Source: Solibacillus sp040274725 (GTDB lineage Bacteria; Bacillota; Bacilli; Bacillales_A; Planococcaceae). Taken from it: a DNA stretch of 64,000 nucleotides. The DNA lies in contig JBEMAQ010000004.1 in the NCBI GenBank assembly GCA_040274725.1, positions 124,001-188,000 on the forward strand, written 5' to 3'. Shown piece by piece: positions 1 to 8,259 of this stretch; positions within the stretch are counted from its first letter, which is position 1, and each line of letters starts with the position of its first letter. Made by a program: the position numbers and the translations under genes. The notes beneath the pieces are model-generated. The model worked only from the letters and a program-made list of their open reading frames with translations. It was not told where the DNA came from and made no database searches.

Positions 1-2
1 GC

Positions 3-68
3 GAACTCGCAACGAATGAGCCGACTACTATTGACCTTCAAGCCTTTTCGATTCAACGTTTTAAGTAA
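3..68 (+). CDS. C-terminal end of an upstream gene (partial)
   Basis: An open frame enters from the left edge and ends at TAA 66-68, twelve bases before the next start codon. The last residues include TIDLQAFSIQRFK. A Leu-x-x-Phe-Ser-x-x-Arg-Phe ending of this kind occurs in DAO/sarcosine-oxidase-type FAD oxidoreductases, so that family is a possible but weak guess. The tight spacing suggests cotranscription with the EamA transporter that follows. Confidence 0.5.
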   Translation, partial: ELATNEPTTIDLQAFSIQRFK

Positions 69-80
69 GGAGAGAGAATC

Positions 81-983
81 ATGAATGTAGCAGCTATGCT
101 GAAACTAACCATTGCGATGGCTATTTTCGGTTCAATTGGCTTTTTTACGGGACAAACAGGGCTACCTGCGACGGAGCTTGTCTTTATCCGCTGTATTTGC
201 GCTACGCTGTTTTTAGGGGGGCTATGGCTCTTAACAGGCGGCCACAAAACAGAGGTATGGAAAAAATCTGAAGTAAAGAAAACTATTCTTTGCGGTGTAT
301 TTATCGTCTTGAACTGGGTATTTTTATTTAAGGCCTTTGAAGTGATGTCGATTTCCATTGCAATTTCTATTTATAATTTAGCCCCTATTTTTGTGCTCCT
401 TCTTGGGGCCGTATTTTTAGCAGAGCGAATGGGGATTCGCTCCATTTTGGCGACAATCATTTGCTTCTTCGGTAGTATTTTAATTGTCGGGACAGATAAT
501 TTCACATCCATTTCACAGTTTATGAATTCGGGCTTCGTTTGGGCGCTCCTCTCCGCTATTTTTTATGCACTCACGATGTTTACGAGTAAAACAATTACCG
601 GAATGTCTGCCTATGCGTTAACATTTACACAAACGATTGTTGGTATTTTTATGCTCCTGCCACTGTGCAATTTTTCGCATTTTGATGGGTTGACCACAAC
701 AAACTGGCTCTACATATTAGGAACAGGCTTTATCCATACAGGCTTTGTCTACTATTTATTTTTTGACAGCATCCGTAACCTTTCGACCGTGATTGTATCG
801 GTGCTTGTCTTTGTAGACCCCGTTGTGGCAATTTTGCTTGATGTCATGATTTTATCATTTATGCCGTCACCGCTCCAATTGCTCGGGATTGTACTCATCT
901 TTAGTGGCATTCTTTATACGGTCTTTTATCCACAGCAAAAAGTTACGATTAAGAAAAACACGAAAGCGCCGATTGAGCCCTAA
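81..983 (+). CDS. EamA/DMT-superfamily transporter
   Basis: This 300-residue, highly hydrophobic protein has about ten predicted membrane spans arranged as two EamA repeats, the usual size and layout of drug/metabolite transporter superfamily exporters. The start follows a good ribosome-binding site (AAGGAGAGAGAATC). The cargo cannot be read from sequence; relatives export amino acids, metabolites or drugs. It begins 12 bases after the upstream frame ends and converges with the VWA-like gene. Two more EamA proteins occur in this window (15828-16718 and 33746-34624). Those two resemble each other more than they resemble this one, judging by their shared MTTKKAN/MSSKKAN starts. Confidence 0.85.
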   Translation: MNVAAMLKLTIAMAIFGSIGFFTGQTGLPATELVFIRCICATLFLGGLWLLTGGHKTEVWKKSEVKKTILCGVFIVLNWVFLFKAFEVMSISIAISIYNLAPIFVLLLGAVFLAERMGIRSILATIICFFGSILIVGTDNFTSISQFMNSGFVWALLSAIFYALTMFTSKTITGMSAYALTFTQTIVGIFMLLPLCNFSHFDGLTTTNWLYILGTGFIHTGFVYYLFFDSIRNLSTVIVSVLVFVDPVVAILLDVMILSFMPSPLQLLGIVLIFSGILYTVFYPQQKVTIKKNTKAPIEP

Positions 984-1023
984 ATGGACAGAAACATCAA
1001 TTTTTATACGTTCCGATTCATCA

Positions 1024-1060
1024 AAAAAAGATGTAGCCCGCTCCTAAGAGTGGCTACATC
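1024..1060 (-). terminator. Intrinsic terminator, probably bidirectional
   Basis: The arms GATGTAGCC and GGCTACATC form a 9-bp stem followed on the minus strand by a run of seven T. The TAG stop of the 407-residue minus gene lies inside the stem. It separates two convergent genes. Confidence 0.85.
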
Positions 1061-2277
1061 ACTTCCTTTTTCATTTGAAATTCTTCGATACAAATGATTT
1101 CATCTGCAAACCACAGAGACATTTGCGGGTCACACACGCCACTGTATAACACAAGTATGCGAATGCCCATCTCGTTTTTGTATCGTTCTACCGCTTGCTG
1201 CCAGTCGCCATCTTGCGGGACATACTTTTGAATCTGATCATCACAAATTAAGACAATTTTGCCACTAGAAGAGGTCGTGCTTAGCTTGAACATCGTAAAG
1301 GTCAGATTAAGTAGCTGGCGATAATTAGGAGGGCCTTCCCCGCCTATAAACTCATGAACAATCTCCAAGTAGCGCGCAATCGTTATTTGTCCCTTCTCGC
1401 AATAGAGCTCTTTACTAATCTGTTCTGCATACGGTATATAAACGAAATCACGTGCTTCCTCTTCACTCATGACCGAAATCGCACAAATTAATCCGAGTTG
1501 CCTATTTAATAACGGACGCATCGCCTCACTTTGCTGTGTACATACAACAATCGTTGGCAACTCCATTTCTTCCTGATGATTAAATAATGTCGGCAAACCT
1601 TGCTGTGTAAATTGTTTTTTCCAAAAAGCAATTTCTAAGAAATCATCTGCTTTTAAAACTGCTTGAATAAAATAGTATAGATTTTGCTCCTGGTGCTGTA
1701 TACGTAAACCGCATACATCCTGTAGTGCTTGGGAAATTTGCTTTACCTCAACAAACTTTTCGTGAAAAAGCTTCCCTAATAAATACCCCTGCTTAAACCA
1801 CTCGCTATAATAGCGCTCAATCACTTTTTGCTGTAACTCCTGATTCATTTCCTTTTGACTAAGGGCATCGTAATAGTCCTTTCGCATCCCTTGCAGTGCA
1901 GCCCCTTCCCGTGCACGTTTTCTCGAATGATCAAACAGTCCGATCAAATAGCGATAACAAAAAATAAAACGTTCCTGATTCGACAATGTTTTTGCCGCTT
2001 CTAATTCATCTAATGTAGCTACGAATTCTAAAAAGGAGAGTCGAATTTTTTTGATGGCAACTTCCTGTTCTCGTATGAACCCTTTATATTGTTTGCCGTA
2101 CTGAATTAAAAACCAGAAATCCTGAAATAAGTATAGTTTATCGAGCGATTCTGGATGTGAAGAGTGTAAAGCATGTGGAGAATCCATTAAAATTGTCAAA
2201 TGTTTTCGGAAAGTTAGAAAGTCAATTTCATCTACTTCAAACAAAATTTCTTCTCGAAAAATATCAAATCCATTCAA
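1054..2277 (-). CDS. Hypothetical protein with a degenerate VWA-like C-terminal domain
   Basis: This 407-residue soluble protein was not recognised by name. The first 220 residues are charged and helical. The C-terminal 160 residues look like a von Willebrand A-type alpha/beta fold: a hydrophobic strand then TQQSEAM where a MIDAS DxSxSM loop would sit, followed by strands such as KIVLICDD and IRILVLYSG. The metal-binding Asp is absent, so ion binding is doubtful. Proteins with a helical front and VWA-like tail often partner AAA ATPases, but no MoxR-type gene is nearby. The start has an AGGTGG ribosome-binding site. The function is unknown. Confidence 0.6.
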   Translation of the reverse strand: MNGFDIFREEILFEVDEIDFLTFRKHLTILMDSPHALHSSHPESLDKLYLFQDFWFLIQYGKQYKGFIREQEVAIKKIRLSFLEFVATLDELEAAKTLSNQERFIFCYRYLIGLFDHSRKRAREGAALQGMRKDYYDALSQKEMNQELQQKVIERYYSEWFKQGYLLGKLFHEKFVEVKQISQALQDVCGLRIQHQEQNLYYFIQAVLKADDFLEIAFWKKQFTQQGLPTLFNHQEEMELPTIVVCTQQSEAMRPLLNRQLGLICAISVMSEEEARDFVYIPYAEQISKELYCEKGQITIARYLEIVHEFIGGEGPPNYRQLLNLTFTMFKLSTTSSSGKIVLICDDQIQKYVPQDGDWQQAVERYKNEMGIRILVLYSGVCDPQMSLWFADEIICIEEFQMKKEVM

Positions 2278-2349
2278 AACAGCACCACCTTTAACCTAAT
2301 ATCGTTATATTTTAAATTAAATTATCAGAAAATTCCAGTTTTAAAAATA

Positions 2350-2381
2350 AAAACTACTAAGAAATAATATCCTAGTAGTTC
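2350..2381 (-). terminator. Intrinsic terminator after ypgR-like gene
   Basis: On the minus strand AACTACTA and TAGTAGTT pair around a short AT-rich loop and are followed by a T-rich tract. It ends the ypgQ-yfmR-ypgR operon. Confidence 0.8.
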
Positions 2382-2389
2382 ATGTGCTT

Positions 2390-3508
2390 TTATTTACGAA
2401 TGTCGGTCATTTGCTTCCAGACCGAACCCTGTGCTTCCTCGCCCTCTTCAATGCGGGCTAGCGCCATTTTCGCTTGGAGCTTCACTTCGAATTCTTTGTC
2501 CTCACTTGCAACACGCAGTGCCGGGACCGCTGCCTCTGTACCTGTTTCAAATAAGTACATCGCCGCACGCCAGCGCACGAGCTTATTTTTGTCGGCAAGT
2601 GCTAGAATCATCGCGGGCTCGAACTCTGGTAGGCCTAAATCACTCATACAGTCACCCGCTGTACGACGCACGGCCGCACTCTTGTCCTGAAGTGCCTTTG
2701 TGAGTGCCGGTACAACCGCCACATCTTCAATCATGCCTAAATACACGGTAGCAAGACGGCGAATGGCCATTTGCTCATCGTTTAGCGCGAGTGTTAATAA
2801 CGGAATATCCGCTACTTCCGGATCCGGTAGCTGATCTAGCAGCTGGAATCGCTGCTGCCAATCGTCTACTTGGAACTGTTCAATCGTTACTTTTTTACGC
2901 TCTTCTGCAACAAGCTTCACTTCCGTGTTTGCCTGCTCCACAAGACGTGCCACACGCGCTTGTGGATACAGTGCATCGACCTCTTGTGCCACATCCGCTG
3001 CAACCTTGTCTTTATCCCCGTAACGTACACCAAAATCAACCCATTGGCGCTTATAAATGTAGTTTTCCTCGCTTGGCTGCATTTGCAATTGCTTAAACGC
3101 GATGATAAAGCGGTCACCTGTTGACACGCGCGCCTCGCCCTCACTATCAAACGCCTTTACTTGAATCGGTAAGCCTTTGTACATTTGCACTTGGACGTTG
3201 ACCTCACCAAAATGCGTGTCGATGACTAGCGCCTCGCCTGTCGGTGCCTCGCCCTCACCAAGCGCCGCGCGAATACCTGCTAACACTTGCTCCCACGCGA
3301 ACTTCGCATTTCGCTCGACCGCTAAAAAGTCCGCTACATGATAAATTCCTTTCACACCGTCTACTGCAAATACCGCCTGCAAATCTGCCGGTGCCCCTGT
3401 GATATTATCCTTAGTATAATTAAAGCTCGTCCCAAACGGCAACTCGTGATCAATGACAATCTTCATTGAATTTGGACTTGGTGTTGGCTCAATTGATAAA
3501 ATCTTCAT
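2390..3508 (-). CDS. ypgR: YpgR/CvfC-like virulence factor C family protein with HEAT-like repeats
   Basis: This 372-residue protein opens with an Nfu/NifU N-terminal-type domain (TPSPNSMKI at residues 9-17, then a GVKGIY segment). It continues through a middle region of unknown function and finishes with HEAT-like helical repeats from about residue 215 (paired helices with DLPLLTLAL/VPALTKAL-like cores). This is the domain order of B. subtilis YpgR and of the staphylococcal conserved virulence factor C. The biochemical role is not established. It starts 11 bases after the ABC-F gene ends, behind a GGAGAG ribosome-binding site. In B. subtilis ypgR adjoins ypgQ; here a yfmR homologue lies between them. 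Confidence 0.82.
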   Translation of the reverse strand: MKILSIEPTPSPNSMKIVIDHELPFGTSFNYTKDNITGAPADLQAVFAVDGVKGIYHVADFLAVERNAKFAWEQVLAGIRAALGEGEAPTGEALVIDTHFGEVNVQVQMYKGLPIQVKAFDSEGEARVSTGDRFIIAFKQLQMQPSEENYIYKRQWVDFGVRYGDKDKVAADVAQEVDALYPQARVARLVEQANTEVKLVAEERKKVTIEQFQVDDWQQRFQLLDQLPDPEVADIPLLTLALNDEQMAIRRLATVYLGMIEDVAVVPALTKALQDKSAAVRRTAGDCMSDLGLPEFEPAMILALADKNKLVRWRAAMYLFETGTEAAVPALRVASEDKEFEVKLQAKMALARIEEGEEAQGSVWKQMTDIRK

Positions 3509-3519
3509 CTAATTCTCTC

Positions 3520-5406
3520 CTATCCGTTCGCAATGTCCTCTAAATACGACCAGCGCTCGATCAACTGCTCATACTGTGCATTTAAATCGTCCAGCTTTTG
3601 CGTTAATTGCTGTAGTAATGTAAAGTCAGAACCCGCTGTCGTGATACCTTCTTCTGCCTTCATAATCTCGTCTTCTACTTTGGCAATCGTATCCGCTATT
3701 GTTTCCCATTCCTTTTGCTCTTTAAACGACAGCTTTTTCTTGTCAGACTTTAGCTTATCAACTTTTGGTTTTTCAGCCTTCACTTCTTTTGCCTGCGTCG
3801 CCGTTTGCTCTGACTTTTTCGCTAAGTAGTCCGTGTACACGTCTAAGCTTTCCTCGACGCCGCCCTTACCGTCTAAAACCCATAGCTTTTTCGCAATACG
3901 GTCTAGGAAGAAACGGTCATGCGAAATCGTCACAACAACACCTGGAAACTGCTCAATGAAATCCTCTAACACACCGAGCGTTTCAATGTCTAAATCATTC
4001 GTCGGCTCATCTAAAAGTAGTACGTTTGGCTGCTCCATCAGTAAACGAAGTAAGTGCAGGCGCTTACGCTCACCGCCTGACAGTTTACTGATTGGCGTAC
4101 CATGTGCGCTAAGTGGGAATAAGAAACGCTCAAGCATTTGAGACGCCGAGTGACGCACACCGTCTGCATCTGTAATATCATTTGATGCCTCGCGCACATA
4201 GTCAATCATTCGCGCATTTTCGTTCATTGCGGGAATTGCCTGTTTAAAGTGTAGACGCTTTACCGTTGAACCAACAACGATTTCGCTCATATCTGGGTCA
4301 AGGTCGCCTGCTAGCATATTCAGAAGCGTTGATTTGCCGTAGCCATTTGCACCGATAATCCCGATACGATCACCTGATTGGAGTAGGAAACTGAAATCCT
4401 TTAAAATCACACGGTCGCCAAATGCTTTCGAAATATTTTCTGCCTCTAATACCTTTTTACCTAATCGCGTTGTTGCTAAAGCCATTTCTAAATTCGTATC
4501 ATCATGTGAGCGGTCAATCGACTCATCTAACGCTTCAAAGCGCTGAATACGTGCCTTTTGCTTCGTCGTACGCGCCTTTGCTCCGCGACGAATCCATTTT
4601 AATTCTGAGCGGTAACGGTTGCGCATTTTTGCTTCTGTCGACGCCTGCATTTCCTCACGAATTGCACGTGACTCTAAAAAGTCCCCGTAATTCCCTGTAT
4701 GGCGATATAACGTTTTATCCGCTAGCTCATAAATATGCGTCGCCGTCTCATCTAAAAAGTAGCGATCATGGGTGATAAAAATAACGGCACCTTTTAAGCG
4801 CGACACCATTTCTTGTAGCCATTCTGTTGACTCCACATCTAAATGGTTGGTCGGCTCGTCTAATAAATACAGATCTGCTGGCTCGATTAACACTTTGGCT
4901 AGTGCGACACGCTTTTGCTGACCACCTGATAATTCGATTACGAAGCGGTCAAACATATCAATGCCAAGCTTTGTTAGCGCTTGTTTTGCTAACGCATTGA
5001 CATCCCAGGCATTGTCAGTATCCATCTGTTGCTGTAAACGGAACAATTCATTTTGCAAGCTTTCAGACTCTGGTTGCTGTGAAAGTTTTGCTAACGTCTC
5101 TTCATATTGACGGTTTAATTTCAGTATAGGTGAATCCCCGCTAAACACCGCCTGCAGTACCGTCACGCCCGCTTCAAACTGCGGGTCCTGCTCAAGGTAG
5201 GCAATACGATATTTATTTGGATGGTCTAACTCAATCTGATCGGCATCCTGCCCGCCAGCTAAAATCGACAGCAGTGTCGATTTCCCTGTCCCGTTAATCC
5301 CGATTAATCCCGCGCGCTCGCCCTCATAAATGGTGAACTCAATATTTTGAAATAATGTTTTCTCGCCGACTGTTTTCGTTAAATTTTTGACAATTAAATG
5401 GCTCAT
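3520..5406 (-). CDS. yfmR: ABC-F family ATPase, YfmR/Uup-like
   Basis: This 628-residue protein has two ABC cassettes and no membrane domain. Walker A motifs are GINGTGKST (near 36) and GANGYGKST (near 355). Signatures are LSGGQQKR and LSGGERKR, with Walker B/linker segments LLDEPTNHLD and LLDEPTNDLD. A charged coiled-coil C-terminus (about 530-628) matches the Uup/YfmR branch. ABC-F proteins of this type act on ribosomes, and YfmR has been linked to relief of stalling at difficult sequences. That is family knowledge; the order and motifs are seen here. Its ATG overlaps the stop of the HD gene by four bases, suggesting translational coupling. Confidence 0.93.
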   Translation of the reverse strand: MSHLIVKNLTKTVGEKTLFQNIEFTIYEGERAGLIGINGTGKSTLLSILAGGQDADQIELDHPNKYRIAYLEQDPQFEAGVTVLQAVFSGDSPILKLNRQYEETLAKLSQQPESESLQNELFRLQQQMDTDNAWDVNALAKQALTKLGIDMFDRFVIELSGGQQKRVALAKVLIEPADLYLLDEPTNHLDVESTEWLQEMVSRLKGAVIFITHDRYFLDETATHIYELADKTLYRHTGNYGDFLESRAIREEMQASTEAKMRNRYRSELKWIRRGAKARTTKQKARIQRFEALDESIDRSHDDTNLEMALATTRLGKKVLEAENISKAFGDRVILKDFSFLLQSGDRIGIIGANGYGKSTLLNMLAGDLDPDMSEIVVGSTVKRLHFKQAIPAMNENARMIDYVREASNDITDADGVRHSASQMLERFLFPLSAHGTPISKLSGGERKRLHLLRLLMEQPNVLLLDEPTNDLDIETLGVLEDFIEQFPGVVVTISHDRFFLDRIAKKLWVLDGKGGVEESLDVYTDYLAKKSEQTATQAKEVKAEKPKVDKLKSDKKKLSFKEQKEWETIADTIAKVEDEIMKAEEGITTAGSDFTLLQQLTQKLDDLNAQYEQLIERWSYLEDIANG

Positions 5407-6032
5407 GCAATCCCGTCTCTTTCTTGTTTTAACTGTTGTAAAAACTGCTCCATAAACACATGGCGTCCTTCTGCCATCTCGCGGCCTTTAGGTGTCACCA
5501 TTAAATCCTTTAATAAGAGAAGCTTTTCATAAAAATGTGTGACAGATGCCGTTGATTTCGTGCGGTATTCTTCTACCGACATCGCACCACGCACCTCTTC
5601 TGCATCATCATACAGCTTGCGCCCCTTCGCACCACCATAAGCAAATGTCCGCGCAATGCCGACTGCACCAATCGCATCGAGGCGATCTGCGTCACGCACA
5701 ATTTTTGCCTCAAGTGAAGAGGCCGGAAGCTCATTGCCACCGTTAAAGGATACTTCTGCAATCACGGTTTTAATATGTGCAACCTCTTCATCCGTCAACT
5801 CAAGCGCTGCTAAAATACGCTCCTCATCCGACTTATCCGCTGCATATTTCGCATCACTCACATCATGTAAAAGCACGGCTAAGCGTACAATTTTCGCGTT
5901 TGCTACCGGCTCTGTTTTGAGAATCGCCTCCGCATTCATATAGACGCGCTCAATATGCTGAAAGTCATGGCTCGCATCCATCTTTTCATATATTTCTTTT
6001 ACGTATGTTTCACATAGTTGAATTGCTTCCAT
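5403..6032 (-). CDS. ypgQ: HD-domain phosphohydrolase, YpgQ-like
   Basis: This 209-residue protein has a complete HD signature. His-Asp in SHDFQHIERV is near residue 22, LLHDVSDAK near 70 and the distal RDADRLDAIGAVG near 130. The size and motif spacing match YpgQ/YedJ-type HD hydrolases; B. subtilis YpgQ is reported to be a Mn-dependent nucleotide pyrophosphohydrolase. The second ATG (6032) is preferred because AAGGAG lies seven bases ahead of it and only one base ahead of the first ATG at 6038. It heads a compact operon with yfmR and ypgR. Confidence 0.88.
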   Translation of the reverse strand: MEAIQLCETYVKEIYEKMDASHDFQHIERVYMNAEAILKTEPVANAKIVRLAVLLHDVSDAKYAADKSDEERILAALELTDEEVAHIKTVIAEVSFNGGNELPASSLEAKIVRDADRLDAIGAVGIARTFAYGGAKGRKLYDDAEEVRGAMSVEEYRTKSTASVTHFYEKLLLLKDLMVTPKGREMAEGRHVFMEQFLQQLKQERDGIA

Positions 6033-6111
6033 GATCATTCTCCTTCTATTATATATAGTCCATCCTTAGTTTAACATGGATTGCGGGATTAGTAGAGATT
6101 GCAAGTATAGA

Positions 6112-6146
6112 AAAAAGCAAAAGTAATAGGCATTACCTTTGCTTTT
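6112..6146 (-). terminator. Orphan intrinsic terminator
   Basis: On the minus strand AAAAGCAAAGGTAAT and ATTACTTTTGCTTTT form a stem of about 15 bp around GCCT, followed by T residues. It lies upstream of ypgQ and just 3' of a decayed minus-strand gene, so it is probably the surviving terminator of that gene. Confidence 0.75.
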
Positions 6147-6188
6147 GAAACATCTAATTATTCTATTTTTCTTTCAATATTTTAGCAC

Positions 6189-6290
6189 CTATAAAGCTTC
6201 TATTCCATCTAGGCATTCAGAAACAAACCAATTAAAGTATTCCTCATCAATGGCGCTACTTTTTGAATGAGTAAATGCTTGTTCATTATG
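6189..6290 (-). pseudogene. Remnant of an unidentified gene (C-terminal end only)
   Basis: The minus strand encodes EQAFTHSKSSAIDEEY, then FNWFVSECLDGIEAL and a TAG at 6189-6191. Codon use and residue mix look protein-like. The frame is closed just upstream by a TGA, and the sequence continues in another frame. No start or ribosome-binding site fits. I read it as the C-terminal fragment of a lost gene whose terminator survives at 6112-6146. The family was not recognised. Confidence 0.4.
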
Positions 6291-6377
6291 TCATCTGCGT
6301 AAATACAAGTAATACCAATTATAATGTAAAAAAGTAAAATCTCCATGTAGCTTGAGATTCTACTTTAGCTAAAACCA

Positions 6378-6590
6378 TTATGAAGCACCCATACCGTCAT
6401 CAATTCGGGATTGTGCACCTGTAATAAAGGAACTTTCATCGCTTGCTAAAAAACAGCAAAAGATTGACAATGTCCTCTGATTCAGAGTAGCGTCCAAGTG
6501 GGATTTCTTGTGGAAATTAAAGTTATTCTATATAAACTAAGCTCCCCCTGTACGAATAGCCGAGTTCAGTATCCCACTACTCGCAATCCT
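6378..6590 (-). pseudogene. Frameshifted C-terminal remnant of a short-chain dehydrogenase
   Basis: Three minus-strand pieces in different frames read in the order expected for a classical SDR C-terminus: ILNSAIRTGGA, then PQEIPLGRYSESEDIVN, then CFLASDESSFITGAQ followed by RIDDGMGAS and TAA at 6378-6380. The LGR-x5-D-I and FLAS-x-x-SSFITG patterns are characteristic of SDR substrate-loop and C-terminal regions. Stops and at least two frame changes separate the pieces, and the Rossmann half is missing. The gene is dead. Confidence 0.65.
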
Positions 6591-6663
6591 AATCGTCAGA
6601 CACCTTTGCACAAGACGCGGATAACTATCTAGCCCGTCAAGAAGAATAGATAAATTAGCAAAA

Positions 6664-6702
6664 ACCCTTACCTTTAAAAGGTTTCGCAGGTAAGAATTTT
6701 TA
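6664..6702. terminator. Weak hairpin in decayed intergenic region
   Basis: CTTACCT and AGGTAAG can pair around a 14-base loop and are followed by AATTTTT on the plus strand. The stem is short and no gene clearly uses it. The rest of 6600-6842 shows no convincing gene. Confidence 0.3.
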
Positions 6703-6842
6703 CATTAGAGGAGAATGAGTTTTTTCTGCATCTATAGTAAATCATTTCAAATGCTTATAAGTCATCATCACGATTAGCAAAATACTGATTTTGAATTTCT
6801 ACTGGTGATCAATGCTCATTCATTAATACGTTCTTCCTCCAA

Positions 6843-7838
6843 TCACTCCCTAATTTTATTTTTTTCAATAATTTCAGCTGTCCCGTTGACCACATTTTCT
6901 AAAGGATTTTCTGCTAAAATGACGGGTAATTTCGTTTCCTCCGTAATACGTTTTTCAAGCCAGGGTAATAATGCCACACCCCCGCTCAGAAGCAAGCCAC
7001 GTTCAATTATATCTCCAGCAAGCTCAGGCGGTGTTAATTCGAGTGTTTGTTTAATAACAGCATTAATTTGTTCAATGGCTTCCTCTAATACTTGTTTGAT
7101 TTCAGTTGCTGTTAACTCAACCTTTTGGGGCAATCCTTTTACAACGTCACGACCACGAACAACCATTTTTCCATATTGCTCTTCATTAAAAATATTATTT
7201 TTTATTTGTTCTGCTGTTGCTTCACCAATGAGTAGTTGATACTTACCTTTAACATACTTAATAATTAAACGATCCATCTCATCTCCACCGATTTTGATCG
7301 TATTACTAGCTACGACCCCACCTAATGAAATAATCGCCACCTCTGTTGTACCACCACCAATATCGACAATCATCGAGCCAGTTGGTTCCCAAACAGGTAA
7401 TCCCGCACCAATGGCTGACGCAACCGTATCCTCTATCACAATGGCTTCTTTTGCACCGGCTTGTATGGCTGCATCAATGACCGCACGGCGTTCTACTGCC
7501 GTGATATGTGTAGGCATCGAAACGACGATAAAAGGTTTTCGAATTGTAAAACTTTTCGAAGAGAGTTCTTTTACATAATGTTGAATTAATGCTGATGTCG
7601 CTGTATAATCCGCAATAACGCCGTCACGTATAGGTCGTATAATTTTAATCCCTGCATGTGTACGTCCTTGCATCGCTTTTGCTTTTTCTCCAACTGCCAA
7701 TACATCTTGTGTTTTCGTATTAATCGCGATTATCGTAGGTTCATTTACTACAATCCCTACATTTCTTAAATAAATCAATATATTAGCCGTACCCAAATCA
7801 ATCCCAATCGCCGGTCCTTTATTTTTAAATAAACCCAT
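6843..7838 (-). CDS. MreB/Mbl-family rod-shape protein, divergent paralogue
   Basis: This 331-residue actin-like protein has the phosphate-1 motif GIDLGTANILIY, connect/phosphate-2 motif MIVDIGGGTTEVAII and adenosine motif LLSGGVALLPWL. These make it a bacterial actin of the MreB/Mbl/MreBH family. The internal ATG at 7838 (MGLFKNKG) is chosen because GGGAG lies just ahead of it; the 28 residues upstream look non-coding. No mreC, mreD or min genes are adjacent, so it is not the main mreBCD copy. A solitary extra copy recalls Mbl or MreBH, but it is divergent enough that I give no symbol. Expected role: membrane-associated filaments guiding wall synthesis. Confidence 0.85.
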   Translation of the reverse strand: MGLFKNKGPAIGIDLGTANILIYLRNVGIVVNEPTIIAINTKTQDVLAVGEKAKAMQGRTHAGIKIIRPIRDGVIADYTATSALIQHYVKELSSKSFTIRKPFIVVSMPTHITAVERRAVIDAAIQAGAKEAIVIEDTVASAIGAGLPVWEPTGSMIVDIGGGTTEVAIISLGGVVASNTIKIGGDEMDRLIIKYVKGKYQLLIGEATAEQIKNNIFNEEQYGKMVVRGRDVVKGLPQKVELTATEIKQVLEEAIEQINAVIKQTLELTPPELAGDIIERGLLLSGGVALLPWLEKRITEETKLPVILAENPLENVVNGTAEIIEKNKIRE

Positions 7839-8071
7839 TCTATCTACTCCCGCTCTATGTTGTGAATACAAAAAAACATTGTACCTATAAAGTGTGATAA
7901 ATATCCGGAGTTTATAAGGCATATTAAAAATTTTATTGTACTGATGCCTATTTCTCTTCCTAAGTGACTTAGTACGCTTTCATATTTTGAACAATAGAAT
8001 TTACATAGTACGATAAAAATAATAGATAAATTTCATATTTGAGATTTTTCCTTTCACGAAAACGGAGAAAC

Positions 8072-8165
8072 GTGCTGGAGAGTTCGAAGTAAAAGTGCGC
8101 TCTTTCCTTTCACCAAAGGGAGCAGACCGCGAATGCGAGGGGCTGGCGCTTTAGCCTGGATGTAA
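8072..8165 (+). repeat. Interspersed repeat family A, copy 1
   Basis: The segment starts GTGCTGGAGAG, continues through AAAAGTGCGCTCTTT and GGGCTGG and ends near TGTAAA. It aligns over about 95 bases, in the same orientation, with 63067-63160. A run of 12 bases (AAGTGCGCTCTT) is identical in both copies. It contains a short dyad around the GCGCTC core. It lies between the mreB-like promoter region and the next terminator. The rest of 7840-8220 shows no gene. Confidence 0.7.
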
Positions 8166-8221
8166 ACTGAACTTTGCCTTGACTTATCCACAATGCGAAA
8201 ATCGAAAATTTCCTTAACAAT

Positions 8222-8252
8222 GAAAAAAGCCGCTACTTTTGTTGTAGCGACC
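8222..8252 (-). terminator. Intrinsic terminator after chemoreceptor-like gene
   Basis: On the minus strand GTCGCTAC and GTAGCGGC pair around AACAAAA and are followed by six T. Confidence 0.85.
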
Positions 8253-8259
8253 TCGTCTA

